7,926 bases of DNA from NCBI GenBank assembly GCA_003541985.1, contig DPLM01000412.1, forward strand, positions 1-7,926, read 5' to 3'. Below the pieces are notes generated by a model that saw only the letters and a program-made list of their open reading frames with translations, did no database searches and had not been told where the DNA came from. Positions 6,893 through 7,926 of this stretch are shown piece after piece. The position numbers and the translations under genes are program-made. How positions within the stretch are numbered: position 1 is the stretch's first letter; every line of letters starts with the position of its first letter. Source of the stretch: Deltaproteobacteria bacterium (lineage in GTDB: Bacteria > SAR324 > NAC60-12).

Positions 6893-7851
6893 GAGGCCTC
6901 GTAGAGATGGCAGGTCACGTACTTTTCATCTTCGAAAATACTCTTGCGTGGTGAGGTTGTCTGGCAATGAGGCTGTTGCTGATTACAGCGTGGATGGAAA
7001 CGGCAACCACTTGGCAGACGGTAGAGCGAGGGCGCCATTCCAGGAATTCCACGGAACTCTCCTCGATTCTGCAGTCGGGGTAAGCTGCTAATCAACGCCT
7101 GCGTGTAGGGATGCTTGGGGCTGGTAAAGACCGTTTGCACGTCATTGATTTCTACAATTTCGCCAGCGTACATAACCGCTACCTTGTCCATCGACTGAGC
7201 CATCAAGCCCATGTCATGACCGATCAAAATTAATGCAGAACCAATCTTTTGTTGCACTCGGTTGAGCGTCTCGATTACCTGACGCTGGGTCACCACATCA
7301 AGCGCACTGGTTGGCTCGTCAGCAATGATGATCTGGGGTCGCAGAAGAATCCCAATGGCGATGCAGACCCGCTGCTTCATGCCTCCAGATAATTCATGAG
7401 GATGCATTTCTAGGACATGCTCCGGCAACTCTACAGAAATCATAGTCTCATGTGCCACTTGGAGGATCTGATCCATCTTGTGGTTCGGATAATGTGCTTT
7501 GTAGGCATCAATCATCTGACGCTTGATCTTCAACACAGGATTCAGCGAATTCATCGCTCCCTGGGGAATGTAGGAGATCGTGCTGAGTCGCCTCTTGAGC
7601 ATTTCCTTGTCGCTAAGCTGCAGCATATCTACCCCGCTAATGACAACGGAGCCCCCCTCTACCTTTCCAGGTGGCTTAATCATCCGCATCATGGCTAAGC
7701 CCATCGTGCTCTTTCCAGAACCGGATTCGCCTACCAAACCAAGTTTCTCACCCTGTTTGAGTTTCAAGTCTACTTGATTTAGGGCGATGGCCCGACCAAT
7801 GTCAGTATAGTAACTGACAGTCAGGCCTGTGATGTCCAACAAATGTTCCAA
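6889..7851 (-). CDS. Peptide-class ABC transporter ATPase, OppD/DppD-like
   Basis: This 320-residue ATPase has Walker A GESGSGKS (41-48), Q-loop Q97 (YIPQGAMNSLNP), signature LSGGM (154-158), Walker B IIIADE (174-179), D-loop SALD (182-185) and switch H212 (GHDM). The QGAMNSLNP segment and LSGGM signature are typical of the OppD/DppD half, in contrast to the QDP and LSGGQ of its partner. The C-terminal extension (HPYTQALISSLP, then the Cys motif) has Cys at 283, 289, 296 and 314. The start is TTG, since no ATG precedes the conserved first strand (LLDITGLTVSY). It is supported by AAGGA six bases upstream and a 2-bp gap after the permease stop. The stop overlaps the next gene's ATG. It energises import together with the OppF-like protein and the permease that ends just upstream. 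Confidence 0.93.
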   Translation of the reverse strand: MEHLLDITGLTVSYYTDIGRAIALNQVDLKLKQGEKLGLVGESGSGKSTMGLAMMRMIKPPGKVEGGSVVISGVDMLQLSDKEMLKRRLSTISYIPQGAMNSLNPVLKIKRQMIDAYKAHYPNHKMDQILQVAHETMISVELPEHVLEMHPHELSGGMKQRVCIAIGILLRPQIIIADEPTSALDVVTQRQVIETLNRVQQKIGSALILIGHDMGLMAQSMDKVAVMYAGEIVEINDVQTVFTSPKHPYTQALISSLPRLQNRGEFRGIPGMAPSLYRLPSGCRFHPRCNQQQPHCQTTSPRKSIFEDEKYVTCHLYEAS

Positions 7852-7853
7852 CG

Positions 7854-7925
7854 TTATTCCTTATTACGGATGCGGGGATTTGCCATTTCATCTAAGCCCA
7901 TATTGATCAACGCTAGCGAACCCAA
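7854..7925 (-). CDS. ABC transporter permease C-terminus, DppC/OppC-like, partial
   Basis: The last 23 codons and a TAA stop of a minus-strand gene are visible, reading LGSLALINMGLDEMANPRIR followed by NKE. The hydrophobic end of a final membrane helix, then a G-L-D-E-x-x-N-P-R-x-R tail, is the usual ending of DppC/OppC-type permeases, where the tail is on the cytoplasmic side. The gene stops two bases before the OppD-like TTG start, the normal order permease-ATPase-ATPase. A second permease and a solute-binding protein would be expected further upstream, outside the window. The short length limits certainty, but frame, position and tail motif agree. Confidence 0.75.
   Translation of the reverse strand: MGSLALINMGLDEMANPRIRNKE
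7858..7862 (-). promoter_or_regulatory. Ribosome binding site deciding the TTG start of the OppD-like gene
   Basis: AAGGA on the minus strand lies inside the last sense codons of the upstream permease, six bases before the TTG at 7851-7849. This spacing is near ideal and supports TTG as the initiation codon, with coupling to permease translation. Confidence 0.7.
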
Positions 7926-7926
7926 A

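Noticed and set aside
5900..7851. Substrate call of 'dipeptide' from the ATPase class alone
   Set aside because: ATPases of this class do not determine specificity and the neighbours are sugar-acid enzymes, so only the transporter class is stated.
1..7926. CRISPR arrays, insertion sequences, tRNA or rRNA genes, attachment sites
   Set aside because: I saw no regularly spaced direct repeats, transposase-like frames with terminal inverted repeats, cloverleaf sequences or rRNA-like stretches on either strand.

Overview
The window suggests a Gram-negative-type heterotrophic bacterium with a sugar-acid-oriented metabolism. There is no rRNA, tRNA or other taxonomic marker, so I do not name a lineage. 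It has two unlike halves that converge near base 2400.

Left part (bases 1-2383, + strand): one long, AT-rich gene (roughly 25-42% GC in the 60-base lines I counted). It enters from outside the window and encodes the C-terminal 793 residues of a large secreted or surface protein. A tandem-95/VCBS-like domain is followed by a dystroglycan-type cadherin-like domain, a long beta-rich region I could not assign, and a degenerate duplicated Trp-rich module at the C-terminus. The N-terminus and any signal peptide lie upstream.

Right part (bases 2428-7926, - strand, about 53-55% GC in sampled lines): a catabolic gene cluster, read right to left. It begins with the last 23 codons of an ABC permease (DppC/OppC type). 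Two peptide-class ABC ATPases (OppD/DppD-like and OppF/DppF-like) follow, then an extended SDR oxidoreductase. After a 188-bp gap come two enolase-superfamily acid-sugar dehydratases, one close to galactonate dehydratase (DgoD) and one of the RspA/D-mannonate dehydratase group. Spacing is tight within the transporter-SDR block (2-bp gap, 4-bp overlap, 10-bp gap) and between the dehydratases (19-bp gap). The 188-bp gap is the only place for an internal promoter.

How the genes probably work together (inference): the ABC system imports a sugar acid, uronide or short glycoside rather than a peptide. The SDR oxidises a sugar or uronate, and the two dehydratases turn aldonic or aldaric acids of different stereochemistry into 2-keto-3-deoxy acids. 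The kinase and aldolase needed to finish the pathway are not in the window. All families in the right half are known. The novelty lies in their combination and unknown substrate, and in the unassigned middle of the surface protein. I found no CRISPR array, insertion sequence, RNA gene or clearly undescribed system.
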